From positions 1 to 62,775 of the forward strand of contig JAIXYN010000050.1 in the NCBI GenBank assembly GCA_027490195.1: DNA of 62,775 bases, written 5' to 3'. The position numbers and the translations under genes are program-made. Under the pieces are notes generated by a model. It was not told the origin of the DNA. It did no database searches and worked only from the letters and a program-made list of their open reading frames with translations. This DNA comes from Verrucomicrobiaceae bacterium (GTDB lineage Bacteria; Verrucomicrobiota; Verrucomicrobiia; Verrucomicrobiales; Verrucomicrobiaceae). The stretch's first letter is position 1, and each line of letters starts with the position of its first letter. Positions 24,787-33,546 of this stretch are shown one piece after another.

Positions 24787-25485
24787 ATGAAGTCCTCCAT
24801 CCTACAAGCTCTGCTGGCCAGCCCCGCCCTGCCAAAACTGTTGGAGGAGGGGCGCAAGGTTCTGGACCGCGAGCAAAAGTTGCGGGAGAAATTTTATGCG
24901 GACATCACGGCTGAACACAAATGGGAATTCATTCAGGGCGAGATCATCATGCACTCCCCGGTCCTGAACCGACACTTGCTGGCGACCAAGCATTTGTTCA
25001 GCATCATGAGCGCCCATGTCCGTGTGAACAAACTCGGCGTTGTCCATGCTAAGAAAGCCATGACCTCCTTTCCGCGCAATGACTATGAGCCAGACATTGC
25101 CTTCTTTGGCCTGACCAAAGAGCGGCTTATCGGACCGGACACGCTGAGGTTTCCCATCCCTGATCTCATCGTCGAAGTTCTCTCACCTTCCACGCAAGCG
25201 CGAGATCGCGGCATCAAGTTTCAAGACTATGCGCTGCATGGCGTGGCGGAGTACTGGATCATTGATTCTGTGGCCGAAAGCGTGGAAATATACCGTCTGG
25301 CAGGAGAGGTCTATCCTCCGGCAGAGCGGCAGACCGAGGGAATGCTATGCAGCGATGCTATCGCCGGGTTTGAGATTCCAGTGAGGGCGCTCTTTGATGA
25401 AGCGGAGAACTCACGAGTGCTGCGGGAGATTTGGGTCGGCGCGTGGGGTGACTCAGTAGAAACTTTGGCGACATTTGAGGAGTGA
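24787..25485 (+). CDS. Uma2 family (DUF820) endonuclease-like protein
   Basis: From the ATG at 24787 the product is 232 residues. It has the restriction-endonuclease-like fold of Uma2 proteins: EFIQGEIIMHSP, then YEPDIAFF, then DLIVEVLSPST with GIKFQDYALHGVAEYWIID, which holds the PD-(D/E)xK-type residues. Members are common in cyanobacteria and multicellular-type bacteria and their targets are unknown. The frame could start at 24721 (MVEKGDVFEA), directly after the permease stop. No methylase is nearby, so a classic restriction role is unlikely. Confidence 0.8.
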   Translation: MKSSILQALLASPALPKLLEEGRKVLDREQKLREKFYADITAEHKWEFIQGEIIMHSPVLNRHLLATKHLFSIMSAHVRVNKLGVVHAKKAMTSFPRNDYEPDIAFFGLTKERLIGPDTLRFPIPDLIVEVLSPSTQARDRGIKFQDYALHGVAEYWIIDSVAESVEIYRLAGEVYPPAERQTEGMLCSDAIAGFEIPVRALFDEAENSRVLREIWVGAWGDSVETLATFEE

Positions 25486-25512
25486 GTGTAAGGCACGCAG
25501 GCCCACACACGA

Positions 25513-26070
25513 ATGAAGTCCAAGCGCCCCGCCAAAATCAAAACGTTCGAACAAGCCTTCAAGTTCGTCTTGAAGGTGAAGACCTGCCTCATCTTTGGCT
25601 CGAAGACTTCAGATCTTCCCAGCCTGTGGGATGTGGTGGACCTGCCCGGGAGGCAGCCGGGGCACCCGGGATGGGGGGAGAAAGTGGAGGCGGTCTGGGC
25701 CTGGAAGAATGAGCTGCCGGCTCAATTTCCCGATGAGATCTTTTACGGCAAGCTGCCCGGCGGACTCGCGATGCTGATGTGCATCGAGCACCTGCGGCAG
25801 GTCCATTATCCGGCGCATCATCGGTCGGTTTCAGAGTGCAGCCCGCTTGCCCGACGCGCCTTTGAGCTGATTCGCAGCGAACCGCATACCACAACGGAAC
25901 TACGCAAGGCGTTGTCGCCTTCAGGGGCGATCAGCAAGAGCAAGGTGGACAGTGCTCTGGTGGAACTGCAGGTGACGCTGAACATCACCCGCTCGAACGC
26001 ACCGAAGTTAAAGCGCGACACCTGGCTGCCCTTTGCAGAGCAGTACCCAAGCATCGGAGGTGAGGCATGA
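25513..26070 (+). CDS. AlkZ-related winged-helix protein
   Basis: The 185-residue protein looks like the short AlkZ/YcaQ-related group: FEQAFKFVLKVKTCLIF, PSLWDVVDLPG, an EKVEAVWAWKNELP segment, and a C-terminal winged-helix part (PHTTTELRKALSPSGAISKS). Full-length AlkZ is a DNA glycosylase for crosslinks; this protein is far shorter and I cannot see a QxQ catalytic motif, so it may only bind DNA. Its stop overlaps the start of the WYL regulator gene (ATGA), so the two are co-translated. Confidence 0.65.
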   Translation: MKSKRPAKIKTFEQAFKFVLKVKTCLIFGSKTSDLPSLWDVVDLPGRQPGHPGWGEKVEAVWAWKNELPAQFPDEIFYGKLPGGLAMLMCIEHLRQVHYPAHHRSVSECSPLARRAFELIRSEPHTTTELRKALSPSGAISKSKVDSALVELQVTLNITRSNAPKLKRDTWLPFAEQYPSIGGEA

Positions 26071-27044
26071 ACCGCACGGATCGCCTCGTCTCCATGGTAA
26101 TGCTGTTGCAATCGCGCCGGGTCATTACGGCTGCACAGTTGGCCGACCATTTTGAGATCACCGAGCGTACGGTTTACCGCGATCTCGCCGCACTGGGTGA
26201 AGGTGGCGTGCCTATCGTGGGAGAGCCGGGTGTGGGCTACAGTCTGATGAGCGGCTACTGCCTGCCGCCGGTGATGTTCTCGCCGGAGGAGGCCTTTGCC
26301 TTTGTCACCGGAGGCCTGCTGGTCGAGCGCATGACCGATGCCTCCATGCGTGATGCGATCCGCTCCGCCGTGAGCAAGGTGACGGCCGTCCTACCGCCGG
26401 GCCTGCAAGGCCGTGTGGACCGACTGCGCAAAACCATGGTGATTGGCGGACGATCTCCGACTAAGGGCAGCGTGCCACTAAGCACGGTCCAGCGTGCCAT
26501 GTCCGAGGGCTGTATGCTACGCCTCAACTACCTGGGAGCTGCACGCGGCGAGCCCACTGAACGCGTGGTGGAACCTCGGGGCCTGGTCTTTTACCTCGAT
26601 CACTGGCACCTCATCGCCTGGTGTCGGCTGCGCAAAGACATGCGGGACTTTCGGGTGGATCGCATCGTCCGCTGCGAGATGCTGCCGGAGCCGATCTCAC
26701 AGCACGTCGGCTTCAATCTCAATCAGCACATCGCGAAGTGCATGATGCCGGAGCGCAGTGAGTTCGCGGTCATTGAAGTCCCGGATAGGCTCATCGAAAG
26801 CGTCCGCCGCTTTTGGGGGCCAACGATCATCGAGGAAGAATCCACCCGCGAACAAGTGCGTGTCCGCTTTGCCTTCCGCCCCGAAGGACTCGACTACGTT
26901 GCCCGCTGGTTGTTAAGCCTGGGAACCGATGCTGGGATTCTCTCCCCTGAAGCACTGCGTGTGAAGGTTGCCGACTTGGCCCTCGCCACCGCGAAGCACC
27001 ATCAGCCGAAAAAATCGTCACGGGTGAAAACACCCCTGACATAA
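26067..27044 (+). CDS. WYL-domain transcriptional regulator (YafY/PafC type)
   Basis: The 325-residue regulator has an N-terminal HTH (about residues 1-60, with SRRVITAAQLADHFEITERT and TVYRDLAAL), a middle WYL domain from about 145 (CMLRLNYLG, then PRGLVFYLDHWHLIAWCR) and a C-terminal WCX region. WYL domains sense ligands such as single-stranded nucleic acid or metabolites and often control DNA-damage or defence genes. It overlaps the AlkZ-related gene, so it may regulate that pair. YafY-type regulators are frequent beside VOC proteins like the next gene. Confidence 0.88.
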   Translation: MNRTDRLVSMVMLLQSRRVITAAQLADHFEITERTVYRDLAALGEGGVPIVGEPGVGYSLMSGYCLPPVMFSPEEAFAFVTGGLLVERMTDASMRDAIRSAVSKVTAVLPPGLQGRVDRLRKTMVIGGRSPTKGSVPLSTVQRAMSEGCMLRLNYLGAARGEPTERVVEPRGLVFYLDHWHLIAWCRLRKDMRDFRVDRIVRCEMLPEPISQHVGFNLNQHIAKCMMPERSEFAVIEVPDRLIESVRRFWGPTIIEEESTREQVRVRFAFRPEGLDYVARWLLSLGTDAGILSPEALRVKVADLALATAKHHQPKKSSRVKTPLT

Positions 27045-27127
27045 GGCTGTCAGGGGGCGGTGCGATGGATGGCGCGTGATCGCAAAAGATGGCGATCCGC
27101 ATTCACACCCCACTGAAAATCACACCC

Positions 27128-27586
27128 ATGAGCAAAACCAACGAACCCACCGTCTCCTTCTCCCTCACCTGCAAAAGCGCAGCGGCTGCACTCGACTTCT
27201 ACACCCGGGCCTTGGGAGCCGTGGAGCTTTACCGCCTCTCACCCGCCCCAGGCGTTGTGGCGCATGCCGAGTTCATGATCGGCACCACGCATGTCAATAT
27301 CTCCGATGAATTTCCACCGGGGCACGCCTTCGCCATCCCGGAGGGCGGCATGGCCTCCTGCCTCTTTATTATCGAGGTTGAGGACTGTGACCAAGCCTTC
27401 GCCCGTGCTCTCGCCGCTGGCGGCTCACCGCTCACTCCATCCCAGGATCAGTTCTGGGGCAAACGAACGGCGAAGATCCGCGATCCCTTCGGCTATCGCT
27501 GGAGCTTCAGCCAGCACCTCGAAGACGTGCCGCCAGAGGAGCTCATCAAACGTGCACAGGCCTTCATGAGTGAGGGTGGCAAATAG
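27128..27586 (+). CDS. VOC family protein (PhnB/glyoxalase-like)
   Basis: The 152-residue protein begins MSKTNEPTVSFSLTCKSAAA and has two beta-alpha-beta-beta-beta halves of the vicinal-oxygen-chelate fold, seen as ALDFYTRALGAVELYRL and FIIEVEDCDQAFARALAAGG, then KIRDPFGYRWSFSQHLEDV. The PhnB-like form is a small dimeric protein with no assigned substrate. I prefer the ATG at 27128 over the upstream in-frame ATG at 27089. Confidence 0.82.
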   Translation: MSKTNEPTVSFSLTCKSAAAALDFYTRALGAVELYRLSPAPGVVAHAEFMIGTTHVNISDEFPPGHAFAIPEGGMASCLFIIEVEDCDQAFARALAAGGSPLTPSQDQFWGKRTAKIRDPFGYRWSFSQHLEDVPPEELIKRAQAFMSEGGK

Positions 27587-27826
27587 TTTGATCGCACTCG
27601 TCTCTGCTAGGTGGGGCGGACCCACTCAGCAGAGTCGATGGCATTTCAGTCATGATCCAGGCAGCTACGACGGAGCGTTTTTGGGCAGAGATTGATTGGG
27701 GACAGAAATGGGCGGCAACGTCTGCTGTGTTTGCCGCCACCAGTCGAGTTGTTCACAATGCGACAATGTAACGTTAATAAGGTTTCCTTGACCTAAGTTC
27801 TCCGGCCCTGCAAACTGCTTGCAGCT

Positions 27827-28684
27827 ATGAGACGCCCTTGGATCAAAATTGAAACCTGCACGCCGGACAAGCCGGAGATTTGCAGTCTATCAACTCAATT
27901 GAAATTGGATGAGGACACGGTGGTGGGAAAGTTGGTGCGTTTGTGGTCCTGGGCGGAATTAAACCGAATCGATCCTAACGATTTGAGAGTTACCAAAGAG
28001 TTCATCGACAAAGTTGTGGGTCGCAAAGGATTCGCTGCAGCTTTGGAGAAGACGGGCTGGCTCATTGAAACGGATGAGAAACTTTCTTTTCGTAACTTCA
28101 AACGCCATAACAGCCCTGTTGCGCAAAACAAAGCACTGACCGCCAAAAGAGTAGCTCGGCACAGATTGCGTAAAGCAGCAGTGACAGAAAAAGTGACGGA
28201 CGAGCCGTTAGCCGTAAAGCCAACCAAGGCACCCAAGGTCAAGAAAAGTGCCGCTCCTGTTCATCCAGTTGAAGAAGTAATTAAACCAGATTCTTCTTTG
28301 ATTATCAGTGAAGAAATAGTGGTAAACGTTGCACCAGAGGCCGTGGAAAATGACACGATGCCTGTTGAGGTTGTTGTTGAGTCTCAGAGCGTGGTGGAAG
28401 AGCCCCTGGTCTCGGCACCGGAGGCCGCGGAAGAGGTGGCTGAGACTGCGGCTGAAGTTGTCCATAAGGCACCCGTTGAGGAGATCGAAGTCTTTGCTCC
28501 TGAAGTGCCCTCGGAGGAAGTTGTCGTCGCCGTTCCTGAAGCGGTCCCTGAGGAGAGCCCTACCGCTGCTCCTGAAGCGCCAACTGAAGAGGTTGTTGTG
28601 ACTGCTGCCGTCGAAGAGCCAGCGCCGCGCAAACGCCGTGGCAAAGCTGCGGCTGACACCGATGATCAGCCCATGCTGTTCTAA
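27827..28684 (+). CDS. Replication-protein-like N-domain with acidic linker and C-terminal QPMLF
   Basis: The first 110 residues (MRRPWIKIETCTPDKPEICS, then VVGKLVRLWSWAELNRID, GWLIETDEKLSFRNFKRHN) resemble winged-helix N-domains found in phage and plasmid replication or DnaT-like proteins. Residues about 120-270 are a disordered, Glu/Val/Ala/Pro-rich acidic linker with repeated EE(V/A)V and APE units. The protein ends DDQPMLF, which resembles the pentapeptide that docks on the beta sliding clamp. Its neighbours are ordinary chromosomal genes, so it does not look like part of a prophage. I infer a DNA-replication or repair accessory protein; the linker may hold it near the clamp. Confidence 0.7.
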   Translation: MRRPWIKIETCTPDKPEICSLSTQLKLDEDTVVGKLVRLWSWAELNRIDPNDLRVTKEFIDKVVGRKGFAAALEKTGWLIETDEKLSFRNFKRHNSPVAQNKALTAKRVARHRLRKAAVTEKVTDEPLAVKPTKAPKVKKSAAPVHPVEEVIKPDSSLIISEEIVVNVAPEAVENDTMPVEVVVESQSVVEEPLVSAPEAAEEVAETAAEVVHKAPVEEIEVFAPEVPSEEVVVAVPEAVPEESPTAAPEAPTEEVVVTAAVEEPAPRKRRGKAAADTDDQPMLF

Positions 28685-28894
28685 AACGAGCATTCCTTGA
28701 GGTTGGCGATATTCTCAATATCTAGTCATAGCGCAATCCATCCCTCATTGTGAAACGCTCACTTCGTTTCGGAATTCACTGTTTTGAGGTGCGAAATCCT
28801 CATGATATTTCCGTGATAAGAAATCGTTAACTATTGATAATTAGATAATTACACCACACCTAAAGCGCAACCCATGTGCGGCGTTGAATATGGC

Positions 28895-30058
28895 TTACTC
28901 GGAAGCGCGTGCACCATCGGAACTGGCGGCGGTTTTTTCACGACAGCGGTAACGCTTTGCCCATGGATTCGGCTTTCTTTCGACGACATCGGCAATGAGT
29001 TCGCCCAAAACGGGGGTGAATTTGAAGGCGTGCCCGGAATCCCCGGCGGCGATGATGAGGTTGGGGTGTGCGGGATCGTGATCGATCCAGAAGGCACCGT
29101 CAAAGGTGTCGCAGTATAGGCAGACGCGGGTGGAGTGCAGCGGGGCCTCGGCCAGAGTGGGAAAGGTCTCGCGCAGGAAGGCGCGGTAGCGGTCCTCCTC
29201 CCCACCCGGGAGTGTGCGCGGATATGAAGCAGTGACCCGGCGGCCGGGGCCGTGGTTGGCCACTTTGACGAGGCCATCGGCATTGGCGGGAAAGCCATAC
29301 CAGCCGGTTTTGCCGATGTCAGCGCCCCAGACGGGAAACTGTGGCGGAGTGAAGGGACGCGGATCCTGCGGCTGAAAGTGGAAAACGGTCTGCGCCGTGG
29401 CCCACATCACCTCCTGCAGGTGTGGCAGCAGCTCAGGCGTCCAGGCTCCGGCGGCGACGAGGACGGCGTCGGCCTGCCAGGTTTGCTGGGATGAGGTAAT
29501 GCCGATGCAGCGAGTACCCTCGAAAAGCGGGCGCGGCTGGGGCACGTTTTCGATGAGGGTGACTCCGGCGGCGCGTGCCTCAGAGGCGAGCCGCGCAATA
29601 ACCTGCCCGCTTTCCGCCCAGCCGCCGACGGGATTCAAATAGCCATCGCGATAGATCGTGTGATTCCAGGCCGGGTGCCGTTCACGCAGCATCTCGGGCG
29701 GGGTGCGGCGCAGTAGGTGCCCGCGCTGCGAGAGGAAGGCGCGGCTGTCATGCTCGAAACCTCCGGGCTGCATGGGCTCGCGGGACATGACGAGAAAGCC
29801 GACCTCATGGTACAGTTCCTCACCCCACTTTGCATTCCACTCGCGCCAGCGCCTGAGGCTGAGCTCGCCCATGGCGGTGTGCTGTTCATCTAGCGCGTAG
29901 TCCATCCGCACCACCTTGCTTATGTCCGTGGACGCGGCGTCGGGATGCGGGAGCGGGCCTTGATCGATCAACGTGACCCGCCAACCGCGAGCGTGGAGTT
30001 CAAGGGCGGCTGTGAGGCCGAAACAACCGCCCCCAAGAATGAGGATGGAGGGGCTCAT
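28895..30058 (-). CDS. FAD-dependent amine oxidase, sarcosine-oxidase-like
   Basis: The 387-residue protein is a DAO-family flavoenzyme: dinucleotide motif GGGCFGLTAALELHARG near residue 8, WHVTLIDQG-type strand, and the C-terminal YCDTFDGAFWIDHDP with GDSGHAFKFTPVLGE, typical of monomeric sarcosine/N-methyl-amino-acid oxidases; the flavin-linking Cys of that group would be the Cys in VCLYCDTFDG, though sarcosine oxidase itself has it later. Its start overlaps the stop of mnmA by ATGA, an unusual but clear coupling. The substrate is a secondary or N-methyl amine by family only. Confidence 0.82.
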   Translation of the reverse strand: MSPSILILGGGCFGLTAALELHARGWRVTLIDQGPLPHPDAASTDISKVVRMDYALDEQHTAMGELSLRRWREWNAKWGEELYHEVGFLVMSREPMQPGGFEHDSRAFLSQRGHLLRRTPPEMLRERHPAWNHTIYRDGYLNPVGGWAESGQVIARLASEARAAGVTLIENVPQPRPLFEGTRCIGITSSQQTWQADAVLVAAGAWTPELLPHLQEVMWATAQTVFHFQPQDPRPFTPPQFPVWGADIGKTGWYGFPANADGLVKVANHGPGRRVTASYPRTLPGGEEDRYRAFLRETFPTLAEAPLHSTRVCLYCDTFDGAFWIDHDPAHPNLIIAAGDSGHAFKFTPVLGELIADVVERKPNPWAKRYRCREKTAASSDGARASE

Positions 30059-31167
30059 GGGTGCTGGATGGTTTCAAACACCGCCCCCCCGAGCAGGCGG
30101 TCGCCGTCATACAAAGCGCAGATTTGTCCTGGCGTGAGGGCACGCTGCGGCTCCGCGTATTCGAGTTCCGCACGGCCATCGCCCAGCGGGCGGAAGACGG
30201 CATTGCCTGCCGGGCAACGGTAGCGCGGCTGGGCCTGCAGTAAGCGCTCCTCCTGCAACGGTGTGCCGGTGCTGGAGATGGAATGCAGCGTGGCTTTGTG
30301 CGCCCAGAGCAGCGGTGTGTCGGAATTTTCAATAGCGACGACGAGTTCGTTGGTCTCTGGTCGCTTGGCCACGACGACATAGGCCTGCTTGTGAATGGGG
30401 CTGGCCACGCCATGGCCCTTGCGCTGGCCCAGGGTGTAGAGGTGCAGGCCGCGATGTTCACCCAATACCTTCCCCTCCAGATTCACAATGGGTCCGGGAT
30501 GGTCGGGCACGAAGGCGCGCAGGAAATCCTCCATCTTCACCTGCCCGATGAAGCAGATGCCCTGGCTGTCTTTCTTCTCCGCCGTCTGGAGGCCGAACTC
30601 ACGGGCGAGCTCCCGCAGTTCCGGCTTGAGCAGATGCCCGATGGGAAACTGAGCGATGCGCACCTGATGCGGTTGCATCATGGCGAGGAAGTAGGTCTGG
30701 TCCTTGTTCGGGTCGGCGCCGCGAAGAATAGATCCTGGATGCTCGATGCTGGATGCTGGATCTAGCATCGAGCATCCAGCATCGAGTTTTCGAGCATAGT
30801 GCCCGGTGGCGATGGCATCAAAGCCGTGCTCCTGAGCCCAGTCCCAAAGGACGCCGAACTTCATCTCGCGGTTGCACATCACATCAGGATTCGGCGTGAT
30901 GCCGGCTTGGTAGCCTTCGAGCAGATACTTCACGACCTTCTCGCGGTATTCGGTCATGAGATTGACCACACGAAACGGGATGCCGAGCTGCTTGGCCACG
31001 GCCTCAGCATCGGTGATGTCCTGCTCCCACGGGCAGTCGCCAATGATGTTCTCCTCGTTGATCCAGTTCTTCATGTAAACGCCGGACACGTCATGACCTG
31101 CGCGGACGAGCACGGCGGCGGCCACGCTGCTGTCCACGCCACCGGACATGGCTGCGAGAATCTTCAT
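30055..31167 (-). CDS. mnmA: tRNA-specific 2-thiouridylase MnmA
   Basis: The 370-residue enzyme thiolates U34 of Lys, Glu and Gln tRNAs. It shows the PP-loop SGGVDSSVAA near the N-terminus, NPDVMCNREMKFG with the first catalytic Cys, GADPNKDQTYFL, and SQGICFIGQV with the second Cys, then GQRKGHGV. A stretch between GHYAR and LRGADPNKD is about ten residues longer than usual; it reads KLDAGCSMLDPASSIEHPG and is encoded by the hairpin repeat at 30735-30786. The gene overlaps the amine oxidase gene downstream. Confidence 0.93.
   Translation of the reverse strand: MKILAAMSGGVDSSVAAAVLVRAGHDVSGVYMKNWINEENIIGDCPWEQDITDAEAVAKQLGIPFRVVNLMTEYREKVVKYLLEGYQAGITPNPDVMCNREMKFGVLWDWAQEHGFDAIATGHYARKLDAGCSMLDPASSIEHPGSILRGADPNKDQTYFLAMMQPHQVRIAQFPIGHLLKPELRELAREFGLQTAEKKDSQGICFIGQVKMEDFLRAFVPDHPGPIVNLEGKVLGEHRGLHLYTLGQRKGHGVASPIHKQAYVVVAKRPETNELVVAIENSDTPLLWAHKATLHSISSTGTPLQEERLLQAQPRYRCPAGNAVFRPLGDGRAELEYAEPQRALTPGQICALYDGDRLLGGAVFETIQHP
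30735..30786. repeat. Heptamer-based hairpin repeat inside mnmA
   Basis: Units of CTGGATG and CTCGATG lead into their inverted copies CATCCAG and CATCGAG. CTGGATGCTCGATGCT at 30735-30750 pairs exactly with 30764-30779, and CTCGATGCTGGATGCT at 30742-30757 pairs exactly with 30771-30786, two alternative hairpins. It lies wholly inside coding sequence and keeps the frame open. Confidence 0.9.
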
Positions 31168-31257
31168 CCTCTAAGAATCGGCGGCTGATGGCTGGCGTCA
31201 ATCAAGAGGCGCAGCGTCCGGGCTTGTTCGTTGCCTCCGGACGGCTTATCTCGGCAG

Positions 31258-31806
31258 ATGCGTTTTGTATTCTTTTCCGCAATGACCTGGCGGCAGGCTG
31301 CCCTCCTTGGACTGGCCCTGATACTGTCTGCTTGTTCCTCCCGCAGATCCTTGCCTGCACTGATGGTGGAACGGCTGAACTGGATGGATGAAGTGGCCAT
31401 GGCCAAGCAGGTGAAGTCATTGCCCATCACAGATCCGGTGCGCGAAGCGGAACTGCTGAATTCGATGACTCAGCGCGGAGTCGAGACCGGATTGAAGCCT
31501 GAAAGCGTGCGGCGTTTTTTTACCGGGCAGATGCTGGCAGCGAAAGTGGTGCAGGAAGAATGGCTGCGGCAGCATCCGCAGGGAGTTGCATCCTCCATCA
31601 AGGTGCCGAATCTGGCCCTGACTGTGCGCCCTGCCTTGGATGAAATCGGGCGGCAGATGATAGCCAGCTTCGCACAACCGCGCCATTCGGGCGAGTCTGC
31701 CGCAATTCTTAAAGCAGCACGCAAGCGTCTGGCGCGTGCGGGTTACTCGGAGGAAGTGATGCGACCGGCCCTGGAAGGGTTGCAGGCTATGGTGCAGGAG
31801 GATTAG
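31258..31806 (+). CDS. Lipoprotein chorismate mutase, secreted AroQ type
   Basis: The 182-residue protein starts with a lipoprotein signal (LALILSACSS, lipidated Cys near residue 26). The mature part resembles the secreted all-helical AroQ-gamma chorismate mutases: VERLNWMDEVAMAKQVKSLPI, then DPVREAEL, then GLKPESVRRFFTGQMLAAKV, the helix with catalytic Lys, Arg and Gln candidates. It would convert chorismate to prephenate outside the cytoplasm. Start could also be the ATG at 31282. A DUF2752 gene follows by 20 bp. Confidence 0.75.
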   Translation: MRFVFFSAMTWRQAALLGLALILSACSSRRSLPALMVERLNWMDEVAMAKQVKSLPITDPVREAELLNSMTQRGVETGLKPESVRRFFTGQMLAAKVVQEEWLRQHPQGVASSIKVPNLALTVRPALDEIGRQMIASFAQPRHSGESAAILKAARKRLARAGYSEEVMRPALEGLQAMVQED

Positions 31807-31825
31807 AGACTTGAGGATTCTGGAT

Positions 31826-32326
31826 ATGCGATGGCTTGAAGTTCTGCTCAAACCCTGGCTGGCGCGCCTGCTGCGGCAGCGTGGAATGTGCCGTGCCATC
31901 TTGGCAACATTTCTGGTCCTGGCATTTGGCACATGGATGAACTGGCAGCTCTGGCCCTGCTTGTTTGCCGAGATCACCGGGCTTCCCTGCCCTGGCTGCG
32001 GTCTGACACGGGCGACTTCGACGCTGCTGAATGGCGACTGGCTCACCTCGTGGCAGTTTCATCCCTTCGCAGTTTGCTTTGCCCTGCTTGGCATCTTGGT
32101 CGTCGCTGCAGCTTTTCTGCACCCAGCATGGGTGGACGTGATTGCCAGCAAAGTGGAGCTTTTTGAGCAGCGAACTAAACTGCCTGCACTTTTTTTGGTG
32201 TGTGTGGTCTGTTTTGGCTTGCTAAGGATGTTAGGATTCTGGTATCAGCCTGAGGTCGGAGATTTTTCTGGGCGCTTCTTGTTAAGAAAGCCCATGAGAT
32301 CCTCGACCAACAACACAGGTAAATAA
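31826..32326 (+). CDS. DUF2752 membrane protein
   Basis: From the ATG at 31826 the product is 166 residues with three or four membrane spans. The family core GLPCPGCGLTRATSTLLNGD is complete, including the Cys-x-x-Cys pair. DUF2752 proteins are small membrane proteins of unknown role, often next to other small membrane proteins, as here. A TTG at 31811 is a possible earlier start. The next two genes also encode membrane proteins. Confidence 0.85.
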   Translation: MRWLEVLLKPWLARLLRQRGMCRAILATFLVLAFGTWMNWQLWPCLFAEITGLPCPGCGLTRATSTLLNGDWLTSWQFHPFAVCFALLGILVVAAAFLHPAWVDVIASKVELFEQRTKLPALFLVCVVCFGLLRMLGFWYQPEVGDFSGRFLLRKPMRSSTNNTGK

Positions 32327-32352
32327 CCACATACTCGCACACCTCTACACTT

Positions 32353-32763
32353 ATGGAACCCGACTCACAAACCGCCGCAGCCGCCACTGGTATCGGCCTC
32401 ATCGTTTTTGCCGCCTATGGCATTATTGCGATCATCAGCCTCGTGTGCTGGATCAAGGTTCTCATTGCCCTGTTTAAAAAGGAAGGCGCAGGCCTGGGTA
32501 TCCTGGGCATTTTGTGCAACATCTACGCCTTCATCTGGGGCTGGATGAAAAGCACCGAACTGGGTCTCAAGAAGACCATGATCTGGTGGACTCTTTGCAT
32601 CGTGGGCATCATAGGCGTGTCAGTGCTTGCCGCCGCTGGCATGGCCGGAGTCGCTGCCAACAGCCCTGAGTTCCAAAAAGAATTCAAGAAAGCCATGGAT
32701 GATGCCAAGCGACAGGCCCAGGAGCAGCAGGCTCCAGCAGCGCCTGCACCTGCTACTAACTGA
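32353..32763 (+). CDS. Small multi-span membrane protein
   Basis: The 136-residue protein has three hydrophobic spans, about residues 12-33, 45-62 and 75-97, the middle one with a GxGILGIL pattern. It ends in a charged, Ala/Pro-rich tail (KKAMDDAKRQAQEQQ). I cannot name a family. The gene lies 26 bp after the DUF2752 gene and has a strong terminator, so the pair 31826-32763 may be a transcription unit. Confidence 0.7.
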   Translation: MEPDSQTAAAATGIGLIVFAAYGIIAIISLVCWIKVLIALFKKEGAGLGILGILCNIYAFIWGWMKSTELGLKKTMIWWTLCIVGIIGVSVLAAAGMAGVAANSPEFQKEFKKAMDDAKRQAQEQQAPAAPAPATN

Positions 32764-32793
32764 TTTGGTGCCGCTGCAAAGATTGATTCAGGC

Positions 32794-32829
32794 AAACGCC
32801 ATCCCTTTGAACAGGGATGGCGTTTTGCT
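32794..32829 (+). terminator. Rho-independent terminator
   Basis: AAACGCCATCCCT and AGGGATGGCGTTT (32794-32825) are a perfect 13-pair stem with loop TTGAAC, ending in TTTTGCTT. It closes the membrane-protein transcript. Confidence 0.88.
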
Positions 32830-32882
32830 TGGAGGGAACAGAACCCGGCTTGATCTTTGTCAGCGCTGCGTTCAGATGAAGC

Positions 32883-33539
32883 ATGGATAAGATTCAAAAA
32901 GTTCCCACGGGTGAGTTCCACTCCGGCTACGGCTGTATCATCATGAGTGCGGTGGTTGGAGTCTTCGTCTTCATCATCTGGTGGGGCTATTACACGCTGA
33001 CTACGATGGATGCGGCCATCGCTGCGATCACTCAGACTGCTCCGGCCAAATTACATGAAGTGGCTGCGGTGCCAGACCTGGAGCAGAGGCTCACCGACTT
33101 TGCCGCAGCGGCGAACGCAGCCAAGCCGGCCACGCTGAAGCTCAGTGTGGCGGATCTCAATACCCTGCTCCTCCTCGCCCCAGATGGCGGCAACGGCAGC
33201 TACAAGAGCATGTTGCGGGTAAAATCACTCGATGCCACCCATCAGACGATCATCACCGAAGCCAGCCTGCCGATGAATACGGCCAAATTTTGGGAGGACA
33301 CCAAGCGCTACCTCGTTGGCGAGGTGGACTTCACCTTGGTGACGACCGAGCTGGGACCGGATGCCAAGGTCAGCGCCGTACGTGTGCCGGGCAAGACGGT
33401 GCCGGAAGAAATGGTCAAAGGCATGGCCATGTATGGCTACCTCGGCCCCTATCAGAACGACAAGACACTGGGTCCGGTGCTCAAAGCCATCAAGAAGTTC
33501 AAAGTGGAAGCCGATGGCGTCGTGCTTTCGACAGAGTGA
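32883..33539 (+). CDS. Membrane-anchored hypothetical protein
   Basis: The 218-residue protein has one N-terminal span (about 18-38, IIMSAVVGVFVFIIWWGYY) and an extracytoplasmic domain. It contains LKLSVADLNTLLLLAP, LRVKSLDATHQTII, and ends in a beta-rich part with KKFKVEADGVVLSTE. The pattern of a Leu-rich helix followed by paired strands recalls other verrucomicrobial anchored proteins, but I do not know the family. Confidence 0.65.
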   Translation: MDKIQKVPTGEFHSGYGCIIMSAVVGVFVFIIWWGYYTLTTMDAAIAAITQTAPAKLHEVAAVPDLEQRLTDFAAAANAAKPATLKLSVADLNTLLLLAPDGGNGSYKSMLRVKSLDATHQTIITEASLPMNTAKFWEDTKRYLVGEVDFTLVTTELGPDAKVSAVRVPGKTVPEEMVKGMAMYGYLGPYQNDKTLGPVLKAIKKFKVEADGVVLSTE

Positions 33540-33546
33540 AAGGTGA

